Assembly: GCA_020723725.1 (NCBI GenBank)
Contig: DYIG01000027.1
Span: 1 to 13,745, forward strand
Source of the DNA: Thermaerobacter marianensis
GTDB lineage: Bacteria; Bacillota; Sulfobacillia; DYIH01; DYIG01
Direction: 5' to 3'
DNA: 13,745 bases
Shown here in pieces: positions 13,551 to 13,745 of this stretch. The notes beneath the pieces are model-generated. The model was not told the DNA's origin, did not search any database, and was given only the letters and a program-made list of their open reading frames with translations. The position numbers were made by a program, and so were the translations under genes. Within the stretch, counting starts at the first letter, position 1, and each line of letters starts with the position of its first letter.

Positions 13551-13745
13551 TTACTCAAGAGTACGCTCGTAGGCCACGACATCCTGGATCTCCTGGTCAG
13601 AGATTTGGCCCTTGAAAGCGGGCATAGCGTTACGGCCGTCGGTTACAACTTTCACGTGATCGGCCACGCTAAGACGACCGGCTACGCCAGTGAGGTCCTT
13701 CATGCCGCCCTTACCACCAGCGCCGTGACACATCTGGCACTTGGA
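13551..13745 (-). CDS. Class I monoheme cytochrome c, C-terminal part (5' end outside window)
   Basis: The frame is open at the right edge; the first visible residues are SKCQMCHGAGGKGG, with a CxxCH heme-attachment motif (CQMCH, codons 13725-13739). Downstream, GRNAMPAFKGQISDQEIQDVVAYERTLE carries the distal Met ligand in the classical MPAF context, and the C-terminal helix of a class I cytochrome c. The ATG at 13733 lies inside the heme motif and cannot be the start. The protein acts outside the cytoplasmic membrane as an electron carrier; its signal peptide or anchor and any other domains are outside the window. It is transcribed toward the SurA-like gene and ends at a shared terminator. 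Partner and pathway are unknown. Confidence 0.9.
   Translation of the reverse strand, partial: SKCQMCHGAGGKGGMKDLTGVAGRLSVADHVKVVTDGRNAMPAFKGQISDQEIQDVVAYERTLE

Noticed and set aside
1..13745. Search for mobile elements, CRISPR, tRNA/rRNA genes, toxin-antitoxin or defence genes
   Set aside because: No transposase, integrase, direct-repeat array, tRNA-like fold or defence-family protein was seen; the region is conserved chromosomal core.

Overview
The window is a chromosomal segment of an endospore-forming Gram-positive bacterium, most likely class Clostridia of the Desulfotomaculum/Peptococcaceae type. The grounds are the division cluster joined to the sporulation genes spoIIGA-sigE-sigG, an alpha/beta-type spore DNA-binding protein, a moderately high G+C content, G-rich Shine-Dalgarno (SD) sequences and frequent GTG/TTG starts. 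The genus assignment is inference. No RNA gene, CRISPR array, insertion sequence, prophage or other sign of transfer is visible. No gene-free gap exceeds 300 bases; the largest is 12592-12814.

Layout. (1) 1-3022: end of ftsQ/divIB, then ftsA and ftsZ, the core of the divisome. (2) 3023-3164: a gap with a perfect 13-bp inverted repeat and a promoter candidate with a 22-bp spacer, like the Spo0A-controlled spoIIG promoter of Bacillus subtilis. (3) 3165-6268: spoIIGA (membrane aspartic protease), sigE (pro-sigma-E), sigG (late forespore sigma factor) and a 181-residue protein that I identify as SpoIIR, the forespore signal that switches on SpoIIGA. One block thus carries the signal, the protease, its substrate and the next forespore sigma factor. 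The sigE-sigG gap can fold so that the sigG SD is fully paired, and a sigma-F/sigma-G-like promoter candidate lies inside that structure. (4) 6350-12201: the conserved ylm-divIVA-ileS block: ymxH/ylmC, pgeF/ylmD, yggS/ylmE, yggT/ylmG, divIVA, a DUF167 gene and ileS. sepF and ylmH, normally found in this block, are absent. (5) 12283-12591: an alpha/beta-type SASP with a duplicated segment, followed by a strong terminator. (6) 12815-13471: a membrane-anchored protein with a SurA/PrsA-like N-terminal domain and no visible isomerase domain. (7) 13551-13745, minus strand: the C-terminal part of a class I monoheme cytochrome c, convergent with the previous gene across a bidirectional terminator.

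Together the genes cover Z-ring assembly, the switch to asymmetric division, the cross-septum relay (sigma-F to SpoIIR to SpoIIGA to sigma-E), the move to sigma-G, and spore DNA protection. The points most worth a second look are the spoIIR linkage and its shortened middle, the fold and promoter in front of sigG, the 22-bp-spacer promoter before spoIIGA, and the missing sepF.
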